Shown: positions 24,832-34,134 of the stretch, piece after piece
How the letters are laid out: the number at the start of each line of letters is the position of its first letter
Position numbering within the stretch: position 1 is the first letter of the stretch
DNA from: Nocardioides insulae DSM 17944
GTDB lineage: Bacteria > Actinomycetota > Actinomycetes > Propionibacteriales > Nocardioidaceae
Reading direction: 5' to 3'
DNA length: 64,000 nucleotides
Assembly: GCF_000422825.1 (NCBI RefSeq)
Contig: NZ_KE383928.1
Span: forward strand, 508,930 to 572,929
The notes under the pieces: model-generated
Databases searched by the model: none
What the model saw: the letters and a program-made list of their open reading frames with translations, nothing else
What the model was told of the DNA's origin: nothing
Program-made: the position numbers and the translations under genes

Positions 24832-26289
24832 TCAGACCACCGTGCTCAGGGTCAGGACGCCGAGCAGCCCGATCACGCCGACCACCGTGCTGTAGGTGGT
24901 GCGCACCTTGATGGTGTCGATCACCGACAGGTTGAGGTACTCCTTGAAAAGCCAGAAGCCCGGGTCGTTGACGTGGGAGAAGGCGATGCTGCCCGAGGTG
25001 ACTGCCAGGACCATCAGTTCGGGGGAGACCCCGTCCCCCAGCAGCGGCATCACGATGCCGGCCGCGGTCACGACCGCTACCGAGGCCGACCCCAGAGCGG
25101 CTCGGACCACTGCGGCGATCACCCAGGCGAGGATGAGCGGGGAGATGTCCCAGCCGTGGGTCAGCTGCTCGATGTAGTCGGCGATCCCGGAGTCCACGAG
25201 CACCTGCTTGAACGCGCCGCCGGCGCCGATGACCAGGATGATCAGCGCCATCGGCTTGACCGCGTCGCCGCAGGATTCCATCGCGGCCTGGAAGCGGGCG
25301 GTCAGGCCGGTCGGGGGCGCGGGGCGCTCGAGGTACGCCGACCCGGTGCCGCCGCCGGCGACACCCGAGCCGCCCGGCGTACCGGCGGATCCGGCGCCGA
25401 CCGCGACCAGCTGCTGCTCGGCACGGGCGTTGAGCCGGATGATGTTGCCGCCGAGCAGGACCACGGCGAGCACGAGCGCCACCAGCAGGGCGATCGGCGC
25501 CTCGCCGAAGAACTCGATCGACTTGGCGGTCGAGGAGCCCTCGGGGAGGGAGAGCATCGTCGCCGCCGAGACCGCCATCATCGCGATCGGGATCGCGACC
25601 ACGGCGATACAGGTGCCCAGCCGCGGCAGGTCCTCCTCGGCGAAGTCTCGGTCGGTGGTGAGGGCGGTCGGGATGGTGGGGTTCATCGCCCGGACGAAGG
25701 GGAGCCGCGGCCAGGTGTAGCCCACCACGGCCGCCGCGACGCAGGCGATCGGGAGGCCGTAGAGCAGGGTCAGCCCCTGGCTGGCGCCGAAGGTGCCGGC
25801 CACGGCGGCCGGGCCCGGGTGCGGCGGCAGGAAGCTGTGCATCGTGGAGAGCGTGATCGACATCGGCAGGCCGACCCACAGCAGTGGCAGCCGATGCTGG
25901 CGGACCAGCGTGAAGACGAGCGGGATGAGGAGGACGAAGGCCACCTCGTAGAACAGCGTGATCCCGATACACACCGAGGTCAGCATCACCGCGAGCTGCA
26001 CCCTCGAGATGCCGAACGCCCGGGTCAGGCTCAGCGCGATCCGGTCCGCCGCCCCGCTGTCGGCCAGCACCTTGCCGAGCATCGCGCCGAAGCCGAGGAT
26101 GAGCACGAGCTCGTCCAGTTGGCCACCGACCCCCTCGAGGATCGAGTCGTAGACGTCGTAGACGGGCATGCCCTGGACGAGGCCGACCAGGATGGCGACC
26201 ACGAACAGGGCGATGAACCCGTTGAGCCGATAACGGGTCATCAGCACCAGGAGGATCGCCACGGCAATGGCGACGACGAGGAGAGGCAT
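24832..26289 (-). CDS. Gluconate:H+ symporter, GntP family
   Basis: A 485-aa polytopic membrane protein of the GntP family, importing gluconate or related hydroxy acids with protons. The N-terminal hydrophobic start (LLVVAIAVAILLVLMTRYRLNGF), the PPHPGPAAVAG loop and the late SGSIAFSHVNDPGFWLFKEY motif are family hallmarks. A Gly/Ser/Pro-rich cytoplasmic loop of roughly 40 residues (near 290-330) is longer than in enteric GntP. No gluconate kinase is adjacent, so the substrate is uncertain. GAGAGC precedes ATG 26289. Confidence 0.9.
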   Translation of the reverse strand: MPLLVVAIAVAILLVLMTRYRLNGFIALFVVAILVGLVQGMPVYDVYDSILEGVGGQLDELVLILGFGAMLGKVLADSGAADRIALSLTRAFGISRVQLAVMLTSVCIGITLFYEVAFVLLIPLVFTLVRQHRLPLLWVGLPMSITLSTMHSFLPPHPGPAAVAGTFGASQGLTLLYGLPIACVAAAVVGYTWPRLPFVRAMNPTIPTALTTDRDFAEEDLPRLGTCIAVVAIPIAMMAVSAATMLSLPEGSSTAKSIEFFGEAPIALLVALVLAVVLLGGNIIRLNARAEQQLVAVGAGSAGTPGGSGVAGGGTGSAYLERPAPPTGLTARFQAAMESCGDAVKPMALIILVIGAGGAFKQVLVDSGIADYIEQLTHGWDISPLILAWVIAAVVRAALGSASVAVVTAAGIVMPLLGDGVSPELMVLAVTSGSIAFSHVNDPGFWLFKEYLNLSVIDTIKVRTTYSTVVGVIGLLGVLTLSTVV

Positions 26290-26457
26290 GGGTCAGCTCT
26301 CAATCAGATCTGTGGGCACGGCAGAAGGCGGCGACCAAGTGAGCGTCGCCACGTCCGGTAAGAAGGTAGGTCGTCCATGTGATGCTCGTCTAAGCCTGAT
26401 GTCGCATGAGGTGATACTGGGGCGGTATGGCAGCGGCCTTTCCCACGGGGAGGCCGG

Positions 26458-26475
26458 TGACTGAGCGCTCAGTCA
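26458..26475. promoter_or_regulatory. 18-bp perfect palindrome, TetR-type operator candidate
   Basis: TGACTGAGCGCTCAGTCA is fully self-complementary. It lies 3 bp upstream of a TACGGT -10-like element (26479-26484) and about 70 bp before the ABM-domain gene. Size and symmetry fit a TetR/AcrR operator. No regulator gene is adjacent. Confidence 0.65.
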
Positions 26476-26546
26476 GGGATACGGTGTGACCACCACCACG
26501 CCCTATGGGTCGTCAGGTGGCGCCCACTTCGAGGAGAGGACCCTTT

Positions 26547-26858
26547 GTGACCGTCAATGTCGTCGCCGTGATCACCGCCAAGGAAGGCCAGCAGGACGCC
26601 GTCCTGGCCGCGATGAAGGAGGCCGCGCCGCACTACCACGCCGACCCGGGCTGCCTGCTCTTCGCGCTCCACCGGAGCGGACGCTCCAAGATCGTCGTGG
26701 TGGAGTCGTACGCCGACAAGGAGGCCCTCCAGCGGCACGCCGAGTCCGATGTGTTCAAGGCGCTCGGCGCCAAGACCAAGGACCTCGTCGAGGGCCCCAG
26801 CGAGATCACCCTGTGCACGCCGGAGCCGTGTGGCGACGAGAAGAAGGGCGCGCTCTGA
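26547..26858 (+). CDS. Antibiotic-biosynthesis-monooxygenase (ABM) domain protein
   Basis: A 103-aa ferredoxin-like ABM domain (YgiN-like), a cofactor-free quinol or polyketide oxygenase fold. Features are VNVVAVITAKEGQQDAV at the N-terminus, then LLFALHRSG and VVVESYADKEALQRH. GTG 26547 is used because GAGGAGAGGA ends 6 nt upstream; the longer in-frame start at 26505 would include that site as coding. A short Cys/Gly tail (LCTPEPCGDEKK) is present. Regulation through the 18-bp palindrome upstream is likely. Confidence 0.85.
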   Translation: MTVNVVAVITAKEGQQDAVLAAMKEAAPHYHADPGCLLFALHRSGRSKIVVVESYADKEALQRHAESDVFKALGAKTKDLVEGPSEITLCTPEPCGDEKKGAL

Positions 26859-26913
26859 GGCGCGATCCAGCTGAGTGGCTGACCTCTCGCGTGCCGCACC
26901 GGCGGTGCCGAGA

Positions 26914-27342
26914 TCAGGGCGTCTCGAGCAGCACCGTGAACGGTCCGTCGTTGACCGACCGCACCTCCATCTGTGCCCCGAAGACGCCCCGCTCCACGGT
27001 GGCGCCCAGGCGCACCAGTTCCGTGCACACCGCGTCGTAGAGCGGTTCGGAGACCGGCCCGGGAGCGGCCGCCGTCCAGGTCGGACGGCGGCCCTTCCGT
27101 GCGTCGCCGTACAGCGTGAACTGGGAGACCATCAGGACCGGTGCCCCCAGGTCGGCGGCCGACCGCTCCTCGGGCAGGATCCGTAGCTCCCAGATCTTCC
27201 GAGCCATCCACGCCACCTGCTCCGGTCCGTCGGCATGGGTCACGCCCAGATAGGCGAGCAGCCCGGGGGAGGAGAGCTGGCCGACGACCTCGTCGTCGAC
27301 GATGACCGAGGCGGAGGAGACTCGCTGGAGTACGGCACGCAC
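26914..27342 (-). CDS. dtd: D-aminoacyl-tRNA deacylase
   Basis: A 142-aa DTD enzyme that removes D-amino acids (and glycine mischarged on tRNA-Ala) from tRNA. The proofreading motifs are SQFTLY and, near the C-terminus, NDGPFT; in characterised DTDs these correspond to SQxT and the Gly-cisPro loop NxGPxT. Phe replaces the usual Val after the cis-Pro. GTG 27342 is chosen because TAGGGT (27350-27355 on this strand) lies exactly 7 nt upstream, giving a leaderless start that matches the usual MRAVLQRV N-terminus. Confidence 0.93.
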   Translation of the reverse strand: MRAVLQRVSSASVIVDDEVVGQLSSPGLLAYLGVTHADGPEQVAWMARKIWELRILPEERSAADLGAPVLMVSQFTLYGDARKGRRPTWTAAAPGPVSEPLYDAVCTELVRLGATVERGVFGAQMEVRSVNDGPFTVLLETP

Positions 27343-27502
27343 CGGGCCCACCCTAGTGACCCGACCGGCGGCCTGGGACCGGAGGACGAGGAGCGGCTAC
27401 TTTCGAGGGTCGGCTGCGAAAGTGCGTCGGGAGGCTTGAGGTCAGGACCCCGCATCCCTAGCGTCGGGAGTGATGCAGGTCACCCGACGCACAGGAGTCC
27501 CC

Positions 27503-28570
27503 ATGTTCCGAGGTCCCCACCCACGCCGCGCCCGATTCAGCAGATGGAGGGGCGCTGCGGGGCTCACCGCGATGCTCGTGGCCGCAGCCACGGCCACGGC
27601 CTCGCTCGCGCCGACGGCGGCGAGCGCGGTGCCTCCGGCCCCGACCTGCGAGGCTCCGGACGCCCGGCCCACGGTGGTGCTCCTCGACGACGACACCCGG
27701 ATCGCCAACCAGAGCCTCAGCGGCGGGTGCACGCTCAACGACGTCCTCGACGACGAGGCCTCCTGGCGCAGCCACGGGCGGTTCGTCGTACACGTCCTCG
27801 GGGTCACCCGGGACCTGGTGAAGGACGGTGAGATCAGCCGCTCCACGGCGCTCCGGCTGTGGGTGGCAGCAGCCCGTTCCGAGGTCGGCAAGGTGCCCGG
27901 CTACCAGATGCTCTTCGACGGGACGCCGGAGTCCTTCGCCGACTGGGCCTACGCCGGTGTGGGCGGCTTCGACCTCCTGCCCGAGGGGGTCATCCGCAGC
28001 CGGGTGGGAGCGACCGGGGGATTCGGCACGCTGTGGTACACCCCGGAGGAGTACGGCGACTTCTCCCTGCGCCTCCAGTTCCGTGACGACGCGCCCGGCG
28101 AGGGGCGCGGCAACAGCGGCGTCCAGGTCCGGTTCCCGGAACTGTGGGGGCCGGTCGAGGGCTGCCCGACGACCTTCAACGGCAGCGAGACCGGCAATCT
28201 CTCCTGGATCGCGGTCAACTGCGGCCACGAGATCCAGATCAACGACTCGCCCGAGACCGGCGGCAACGATCCGCGCAAGACCGGTTCGATCTACGGCTTC
28301 GCCGACCTGGATCTCGCTGCTGCCCGGTCCACGGACAAGGGCGTCTGGAACGATCTGGAGATCCGCGTGGTCGGCCAGCACTACACCGTGCTGCGCAACG
28401 GCGAGGTGATCAACGAGTTCGAGAACGTTCCGGGGCTGCCCTTCCCGGGGCGGCCGAACGACCCCGACTCCAGCAGTCGTGGTCTCACCGGGCACATCGG
28501 GCTCCAGGCCCACGGCAGCGCCGGCGACGTGGTGTCCTTCCGCAACGTGCGCGTCCGTCCGCTCTGCTGA
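27503..28570 (+). CDS. Secreted DUF1080 (3-keto-disaccharide hydrolase-like) protein
   Basis: A 355-aa exported protein. The signal peptide runs from a basic head (RGPHPRRARFSRWRG) through a hydrophobic core to a likely AXA cut at AASA-V. An extra N-terminal stretch of about 110 residues precedes the DUF1080 beta-sandwich (residues about 130-355: MLFDGTPESFADWAY, ending VVSFRNVRVRPL), a concanavalin-like fold acting on or binding carbohydrate. ATG 27503 has AGGAG 5 nt upstream. GTG 27470/ATG 27473 are alternative leaderless starts behind TAGCGT 27459-27464. A hairpin closes the gene. Confidence 0.82.
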   Translation: MFRGPHPRRARFSRWRGAAGLTAMLVAAATATASLAPTAASAVPPAPTCEAPDARPTVVLLDDDTRIANQSLSGGCTLNDVLDDEASWRSHGRFVVHVLGVTRDLVKDGEISRSTALRLWVAAARSEVGKVPGYQMLFDGTPESFADWAYAGVGGFDLLPEGVIRSRVGATGGFGTLWYTPEEYGDFSLRLQFRDDAPGEGRGNSGVQVRFPELWGPVEGCPTTFNGSETGNLSWIAVNCGHEIQINDSPETGGNDPRKTGSIYGFADLDLAAARSTDKGVWNDLEIRVVGQHYTVLRNGEVINEFENVPGLPFPGRPNDPDSSSRGLTGHIGLQAHGSAGDVVSFRNVRVRPLC

Positions 28571-28587
28571 GTGGTCCAGGGCCGGCG

Positions 28588-28625
28588 GTGGTCGAGGGAT
28601 CACCCACGGGAGATCCCTCGACCAC
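28588..28625. terminator. Bidirectional terminator between DUF1080 and BCCT genes
   Basis: Perfect 14-bp stem 28588-28601/28612-28625 with a 10-nt loop, between convergent genes. Confidence 0.87.
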
Positions 28626-28637
28626 AGCCGCCTGAGG

Positions 28638-30452
28638 TCAGGATCGCGGTTCGTCGTCCGGGTCGATGGTCTCCACGTCGGCCGCGGCCTTCGCCAGGTC
28701 CTCCTGGGCGGCGGTGTCGTCCGTGCCCCCCTCGGCGTCCGGGTCGGCCTCGACCGAGATGACGAAGTCGTCCCCGTGCTCGGTGACTCCGGCGACGACG
28801 GCGTCGTTGATCGCCTGCCGGGCGTAGTGGGTGCGGATGATCAACGGGTCCGACATCAGGTCGCGCACCAGCGACACGCACAGCGCGATCATCACGAAGA
28901 CGAACGGCACCGACGCCACGATGGTGATGTTCTGCAGACCCGTGAGCGCGTCCTCGCCGCCGACCCAGAGCATCACCGCCGCGACCGCCCCGGTGGCGGC
29001 GCCCCAGAAGATGACGGTGGCACGGCCGGGCTCGGTGGTGCCCCGCTGGGAGAGTGAGCCCATCACGAGCGAGGCGGCGTCCGCGCCCGAGACGAAGAAG
29101 ATCGCGACCAGGACCATCACCAGGATGCTGGTGACCGTGGCCCAGGGGAACTGGTCCAACAGGTTGAACAACTGGTCCTCGGTGGCGCCCTGGTAGATCT
29201 GCTCGCCGGCGGCCTGGAGGTTGATCGCGCTACCGCCGAAGATGGCGAACCAGACCAGGCTCACCAGGCTCGGCACCAGCAGCACCCCGGTGACGAACTG
29301 GCGCACCGTGCGACCGCGCGAGATCCGCGCGATGAACATGCCCACGAAGGGGGTCCACGAGATCCACCAGGCCCAGTAGAAGACCGTGTAGCTGCTCAGC
29401 CAGCTCGCCACGTCGGTGCCCTGCGCGTCGGTCCGTCCGGCCATGGTCGGTAGTTGGTCGACGTACGACGCGATCGCTTCGGGCAGCACGTTGAAGATGA
29501 ACATCGTCGGTCCGACGACGAAGACGAATACGGCCAGGATCAGCGCGAGCACCATGTTGATGTTGGAGAGCATCTGGATGCCGCGATCGATCCCGGAGAC
29601 GGCGGAGAGGATGAAGCAGATGGTGAGGACGGTGATGATCGCGACGAGGACGCCGTTGCCCACCTCGCCGATGCCGCTGACGATCTCCAGGCCTCGGGAG
29701 ATCTGTAGCGCGCCGAGACCCAGGGACGCCGCCGACCCGAACAGGGTCGCGAAGATGGCCAGCATGTCGATCACGCGACCGAGCGCGCCCTCCGCCCGGC
29801 GAGCCCCGATCAGCGGGATGAACGCCGAGCTGAACAGCTGCGAGCGCCCCTTGCGGAAGATGCCGTATGCCAGCGTCAGGCCGACCACGGCGTAGATCGC
29901 CCAGGGATGCAGAGTCCAGTGGAAGAGGGTCTGGGCGAGAGCGACCTCGGACCGTTCGGCGGGGGAGAACCCCTCGGTGCCGGGGATCTGGGCGTCGCCG
30001 TCATCGGCGAAGAAGGTCAGCGGCTCGCTCACCCCGAAGAACATCAGCCCGATGCCCATGCCGGCGGAGAACATCATCGCGATCCACGAGGAGGTGCGGA
30101 ACTCCGGCTCCTCCCCGTCCCGGCCGAGCGGGATCGAGCCGTACTTGCCGAGGGCGAGCCAGATGGTGAAGACGACGAACCCGGAGGCTGTCAGGACGAA
30201 GAGCCAGCCGAGGTACTTCATCGTCCCGTTGAGGGCCTCGTCGGCCACCGAGGCCAGCGTGCTGGTGCTCACGAAGCCCCAGATCACGAAGCCGATCGCG
30301 ATCGATGCGGTGACGCCGAAGACGACCTTGTCGATGGGACGGTCGCCGGTGACGACCTCGTTGTCGCCCAGCGCCTGATCCAGCGCCGGGTGCGGGATGC
30401 GGCGGGGTCCTCGGCGGATCCCCCGGTGTTCGGTCGGTTCCTCAGCAGCCAT
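28638..30452 (-). CDS. BCCT-family glycine betaine/choline/carnitine transporter
   Basis: A 604-aa secondary transporter for quaternary ammonium osmolytes. About twelve helices are visible. The substrate-site helix reads YWAWWISWTPFVGMFIARISRGRT, the BCCT signature with the aromatic Trp box. A cytoplasmic C-terminal tail rich in Asp/Glu follows the last helix and may act in osmosensing, as in BetP. ATG 30452 is preferred over 30458 because a TAGCGT -10 lies 8 nt upstream. It fits with the ectoine genes elsewhere in the window as part of the salt-stress equipment. Confidence 0.93.
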   Translation of the reverse strand: MAAEEPTEHRGIRRGPRRIPHPALDQALGDNEVVTGDRPIDKVVFGVTASIAIGFVIWGFVSTSTLASVADEALNGTMKYLGWLFVLTASGFVVFTIWLALGKYGSIPLGRDGEEPEFRTSSWIAMMFSAGMGIGLMFFGVSEPLTFFADDGDAQIPGTEGFSPAERSEVALAQTLFHWTLHPWAIYAVVGLTLAYGIFRKGRSQLFSSAFIPLIGARRAEGALGRVIDMLAIFATLFGSAASLGLGALQISRGLEIVSGIGEVGNGVLVAIITVLTICFILSAVSGIDRGIQMLSNINMVLALILAVFVFVVGPTMFIFNVLPEAIASYVDQLPTMAGRTDAQGTDVASWLSSYTVFYWAWWISWTPFVGMFIARISRGRTVRQFVTGVLLVPSLVSLVWFAIFGGSAINLQAAGEQIYQGATEDQLFNLLDQFPWATVTSILVMVLVAIFFVSGADAASLVMGSLSQRGTTEPGRATVIFWGAATGAVAAVMLWVGGEDALTGLQNITIVASVPFVFVMIALCVSLVRDLMSDPLIIRTHYARQAINDAVVAGVTEHGDDFVISVEADPDAEGGTDDTAAQEDLAKAAADVETIDPDDEPRS

Positions 30453-30536
30453 GGTCATCCACGCTAGCGACCGAGCGCCCCGGCGCCCAGGGCGGGGCTG
30501 CTCAGGTGGAGCGTGTCGCAGCGGGGGCGGACGCAG

Positions 30537-30568
30537 CAGGGCCCGCCTCCGGTAGGAGGCGGGCCCTG
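30537..30568. terminator. Terminator after cysN
   Basis: Perfect 14-bp stem 30537-30550/30555-30568 with a GGTA loop, 17 bp past the cysN stop and downstream on the minus strand. Confidence 0.87.
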
Positions 30569-30584
30569 GTGGTGGTGAGGGGCG

Positions 30585-31892
30585 TCAGCCGTTGATCATG
30601 CCGGCCCCGACGGTCACGCCGGTGGCCTCGTCGATCAGGATGAACGAGCCGGTGGTGCGGTTCTTCGAGTAGGGGTCGGCCAGCAGCGGCACGGTGGTGC
30701 GCAGCTGGACCCGGCCGATCTCGTTGAGGCCGAGCTCGGTGGCGTCCTGGTCACGGTGCAGGGTGTTGACGTCCAGGCGGTACTGGATGTCCTTGACCAG
30801 GGCACGACCCGTGCGGGTGGTGTGCTTGATCGCCAGCTTCTGCCGGGGCTGGAGCGGCTTGGTGGTCATCCAGGAGACCATCGCGTCGATGTCCTGCACC
30901 GGCTCGGGTGCGTTCTTCACCCGGGCGATCATGTCGCCGCGGGAGACGTCCACGTCGTCGGCCAGTCGGATCGTCACCGACATCGGCGGGAAGGCCTCGG
31001 CGACCTCCTCGTCGAACAGGTCGATGCCCGCGATCGTGCTGGTCATCCCGGAGGGGAGGACGACGACCTCGTCGCCGGGCTTGAAGACGCCGCCGGCCAC
31101 CTGGCCGGCGTACCCGCGGTAGTCGTGGAAGTCGTCGGACTTCGGCCGGACGACGTACTGGACCGGGAAGCGCGCGTCGATCAGGTCGCGGTCGGAGGCC
31201 ACGTGGATGTGCTCGAGGTGGTGGATCAGGGTCGGGCCTGAGTACCACGGCATGTTCTGCGAGCGCTCCACGACGTTGTCACCCTGCAGCGCCGAGATCG
31301 GGATGACCTCGAGGTCGGGGATGTTCAGCTTCGTGGCGAACTGGGTGAACTCCTGGTGGATCCGGTTGTACGTCTCCTCGGAGTAGTCGACCAGGTCCAT
31401 CTTGTTGATGCACAGCACCAGGTGCGGCACCCGCAGCAGGGAGAGGAGGACCGCGTGCCGGCGGGACTGCTCGGTCAGGCCGTTACGGGCGTCGACGAGC
31501 ACCAGGCCGAGGTCGGCGGTGGAGGCACCGGTGACCATGTTGCGGGTGTACTGCACGTGCCCCGGGGTGTCCGCGATGATGAACTTGCGGTTGGGGGTCG
31601 CGAAGTAGCGGTAGGCCACGTCGATGGTGATGCCCTGCTCGCGCTCGGAGCGGAGCCCGTCGGTCAGCAGGGAGAGGTCGGTGTACTCGTGGCCCTTGCT
31701 CTGGCTGGTCGACTCGACCGCCTCGAGTTGGTCCTCGAAGATCGACTTGCTGTCGTAGAGCAGCCGCCCGATGAGGGTGGACTTGCCGTCGTCGACCGAG
31801 CCGGCGGTCGCGAAGCGGAGCAGGTCCATGCCGGTGGTGATGTCCGGGCCGGTGGTCGGCTCGCCGGTCGTGGGCTGGGTGTCGGTGGCCAT
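30585..31892 (-). CDS. cysN: Sulfate adenylyltransferase subunit 1 (GTPase)
   Basis: A 435-aa EF-Tu-like GTPase that drives ATP sulfurylase with CysD to make APS from sulfate. The G1 motif GSVDDGKST is at 31-39, followed by G3 DTPGH and G4 NKMD, then two beta-barrel domains. It lacks the C-terminal APS kinase domain found in CysNC fusions; that activity is supplied by the gene at 34135. The ATG shares a base with the cysD stop (TGATG), so CysD and CysN are co-translated. The N-terminus has a short Thr/Pro-rich extension before GMDLLRFATAG. Confidence 0.95.
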   Translation of the reverse strand: MATDTQPTTGEPTTGPDITTGMDLLRFATAGSVDDGKSTLIGRLLYDSKSIFEDQLEAVESTSQSKGHEYTDLSLLTDGLRSEREQGITIDVAYRYFATPNRKFIIADTPGHVQYTRNMVTGASTADLGLVLVDARNGLTEQSRRHAVLLSLLRVPHLVLCINKMDLVDYSEETYNRIHQEFTQFATKLNIPDLEVIPISALQGDNVVERSQNMPWYSGPTLIHHLEHIHVASDRDLIDARFPVQYVVRPKSDDFHDYRGYAGQVAGGVFKPGDEVVVLPSGMTSTIAGIDLFDEEVAEAFPPMSVTIRLADDVDVSRGDMIARVKNAPEPVQDIDAMVSWMTTKPLQPRQKLAIKHTTRTGRALVKDIQYRLDVNTLHRDQDATELGLNEIGRVQLRTTVPLLADPYSKNRTTGSFILIDEATGVTVGAGMING

Positions 31893-32806
31893 CAGAAGTA
31901 GCCCTCCTTCTTCCGGTCCTCCATGGCCGCTTCGGAGAAGCGGTCGTCGCCACGGGTCGCGCCGCGCTCGGTGACCCGGGCCGCGGCGACCTCGTCGATG
32001 ATCTCGGGCACGGTGCTCGCGGTGCTCTCCACGCAGCCGGTCAGCGTCATGTCGCCGACGGTGCGGAAGCGGACCGTGCGCTCCTCGACGACCTCGCCCT
32101 CGCGGAGCGGGTTGTGCGGGGTCTCGCTGAGCCACATCCCGTCGCGCTGGAACACCCGGCGCTGGTGGGAGTAGTAGATCGAGGGGATCTCGATGGCCTC
32201 ACGCCCGATGTAGTCCCAGATGTCCAGCTCGGTCCAGTTGGAGATCGGGAAGATCCGCATGTGCTCGCCCTCGTGCAGCCGCCCGTTGTAGAGGCTCCAC
32301 AGCTCGGGGCGCTGGTTCTTCGGGTCCCACTGGCCGAACTCGTCACGGTGGGAGAAGACGCGCTCCTTGGCGCGGGCCTTCTCCTCATCACGCCGGCCGC
32401 CACCGAAGGCGGCGGTGAAGCCACCCTCCTCCAGGGCGTTGAGCAGCGTGCCGATCTGCAGTCGGTTGCGCGGCGTCTTGCCGTCGTCGACGACGACGCC
32501 GTCCTTGATCGCCTGCTCGACGCTGGCGACGATCAGCTTGACGCCCAGGCGGTTGACCCAGTTGTCGCGGGTCGCCAGCACCTCGGGGAAGTCGAAGCCG
32601 GTGTCGACCTGGAGCACCGGGAAGGGGATCTTCGCCGGGTAGAAGGCCTTCTCGGCCAGTCGCATCATCACGATGCTGTCCTTGCCGCCCGAGAACATCA
32701 GGACGGGCTTCTCGAACTCGGCGGCGACCTCACGGAAGATGTGGATCGACTCCGCCTCGAGCTGGTCGAGCTGACTCAGCCGGTAGTCGGCGTGGGTTGC
32801 GGTCAA
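31892..32806 (-). CDS. cysD: Sulfate adenylyltransferase subunit 2
   Basis: A 304-aa PP-loop ATPase-type subunit that adenylates sulfate. The pyrophosphate motif FSGGKDS lies near residue 40 and the lysine-rich active segment includes GGRRDEEKARAKER. The C-terminal RERKKEGYF-like end is present as MEDRKKEGYF. The start is a TTG at 32806; no ATG or GTG occurs in frame before the stop upstream, and AAGGAAGG lies at the right distance (32815-32822), so the rare start codon is credible. First gene of the cysDN operon. Confidence 0.95.
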   Translation of the reverse strand: MTATHADYRLSQLDQLEAESIHIFREVAAEFEKPVLMFSGGKDSIVMMRLAEKAFYPAKIPFPVLQVDTGFDFPEVLATRDNWVNRLGVKLIVASVEQAIKDGVVVDDGKTPRNRLQIGTLLNALEEGGFTAAFGGGRRDEEKARAKERVFSHRDEFGQWDPKNQRPELWSLYNGRLHEGEHMRIFPISNWTELDIWDYIGREAIEIPSIYYSHQRRVFQRDGMWLSETPHNPLREGEVVEERTVRFRTVGDMTLTGCVESTASTVPEIIDEVAAARVTERGATRGDDRFSEAAMEDRKKEGYF

Positions 32807-32814
32807 CGGGGATG

Positions 32815-32846
32815 CCTTCCTTGGGGGTTGAGCAGCTGACAGCCTA
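32815..32846 (-). promoter_or_regulatory. cysDN promoter and ribosome site
   Basis: On the minus strand, TAGGCT (32841-32846) is a -10 element. It is followed about 20 nt later by AAGGAAGG (32815-32822), which supports the TTG start at 32806. No leader peptide ORF is present in the short leader. Confidence 0.6.
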
Positions 32847-32954
32847 ACCGGGGGATCAGTGGGATCGAGAAACCGAGCCCGGCGGTGAGACCGAGGACGC
32901 AGGGGGCGCCCAGCAGATTACGGGGCGCTGGGAGTGCCGGCCCGTGACCCGCCA

Positions 32955-33914
32955 TCACGTGCGCGGGGTGCCGGAGTCGGACATCTCGCGGTCGTGCCAC
33001 CACGCCCCGGAGTTCTTGTCGAAGGGGGGCAGTCCGCGCGTTTGCCGGATGAACCCCCAGGCAAGCGGACCGAGCAGGAGCATGCCCGCGCCGATGATGC
33101 CGACCGCCTCGGGCGGGGCGCCGAGCATCTTCAGACCGGTCAGGCTGAGCACGATCACGATGCCGCGCCGGATCACCGACTGGCTGACCCAGCTGGCCAT
33201 CCGGGCACCCAGGAACGTGCCGGGCACGCTGCCCAGCAGCAGCGGGATGAGCACCTCCCAGTCGACACCGCTGGTGACCACGTGCCCGATCGCCGCGGCG
33301 AGGACGAGCGGCACCGCCTGGACCAGGTCGGTGCCGACCAGCTTCACCGCGGAGAGCATCGGGTAGAGCAGGAGCAGGGCCACCATGATCAGCGAGCCCG
33401 ACCCGACCGAGGTGATGCCGACCAGAAGACCACCGACCGCGCCCACCAGCAGGGTGGGGATCGGACGGATCGAGATGTCCTCACTCGGCGCGACGTTGCC
33501 CCCGGTGACCAGACGCAACTGGAGGTACATCCGAAGCGTGTAGGTGCCCGCCGCGAAGAGCAGCGCGACGCCGATGGCCATCTTCACGAAGCTGTCCGAC
33601 CCCTCGCCGCCGCCGCCGATCGCGTGCACGATGAACCCGCCGGCGAGGGCGAAGGGAACCGAGCCGCAGATCAGGTAGATCGCCAGCTTCAGGTTGGGCG
33701 ACCCGTGTCGCCAGTGCACCGTCGCGCCGACCGACTTGCTCACCGACGCGCTGACCAGGTCGTTCGCGACCGCGGCGGTGGGGTTGACTCCGAGGAAGAT
33801 CAGGGCGGGGGTCATCAGGGCTCCACCACCCATGCCGGTCAGGCCGACGACGATGCCGACGCCGAAGCTGACCACGAGGACGGCCAGTGCGGAGACGGTG
33901 AAGAGTTCGAGCAC
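32955..33914 (-). CDS. TauE/SafE-family sulfite or sulfur-compound exporter
   Basis: A 319-aa polytopic membrane protein with the two TauE/SafE halves: VVGLTGMGGGALMTPALIFLG near the start and VGITSVGSGSLIMVALLLLYP in the middle. Members export sulfite, sulfoacetate or related anions, or import sulfate. Its place directly upstream of cysDN suggests a role in sulfur movement. GTG 33914 gives the family-length N-terminus; a 33-codon extension exists in frame but contains the promoter-like AT-rich segment. The C-terminal soluble tail (DKNSGAWWHDREMSD) is unusual but short. Confidence 0.88.
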   Translation of the reverse strand: MLELFTVSALAVLVVSFGVGIVVGLTGMGGGALMTPALIFLGVNPTAAVANDLVSASVSKSVGATVHWRHGSPNLKLAIYLICGSVPFALAGGFIVHAIGGGGEGSDSFVKMAIGVALLFAAGTYTLRMYLQLRLVTGGNVAPSEDISIRPIPTLLVGAVGGLLVGITSVGSGSLIMVALLLLYPMLSAVKLVGTDLVQAVPLVLAAAIGHVVTSGVDWEVLIPLLLGSVPGTFLGARMASWVSQSVIRRGIVIVLSLTGLKMLGAPPEAVGIIGAGMLLLGPLAWGFIRQTRGLPPFDKNSGAWWHDREMSDSGTPRT

Positions 33915-33954
33915 GTCGGTTGCTTTCTGTTCGGGCCGAGATCGTCGGGTGACG

Positions 33955-33982
33955 AAGTAAAGCCGATAGAAGTAGTCGACAA
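33955..33982 (-). promoter_or_regulatory. Candidate promoter of the TauE gene
   Basis: On the minus strand TTGTCG (33977-33982) and TTACTT (33955-33960) are separated by 16 bp in an unusually AT-rich stretch for this window, 40 bp before the GTG start. Confidence 0.45.
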
Positions 33983-34134
33983 AATGTAGGGGGCTGGGTG
34001 CGGGCCGGACCAAATCCCCGCATCGGACGGCGCGGGTCGTGGTGTGGCCGTCGGCGCCAGTGCGGGGGCGACGGCCGACGACTACGAGAGTAGGTGAGCG
34101 TTGCGCCGCAGCGGAGGAGTCGCCTGGCGCGCCG

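Noticed and set aside
32807..32954. A Cys leader peptide or SAM-type riboswitch before cysDN
   Set aside because: The leader from the TAGGCT promoter is only about 28 nt and contains no start codon or Cys codons before the TTG start. No riboswitch-like core was seen.
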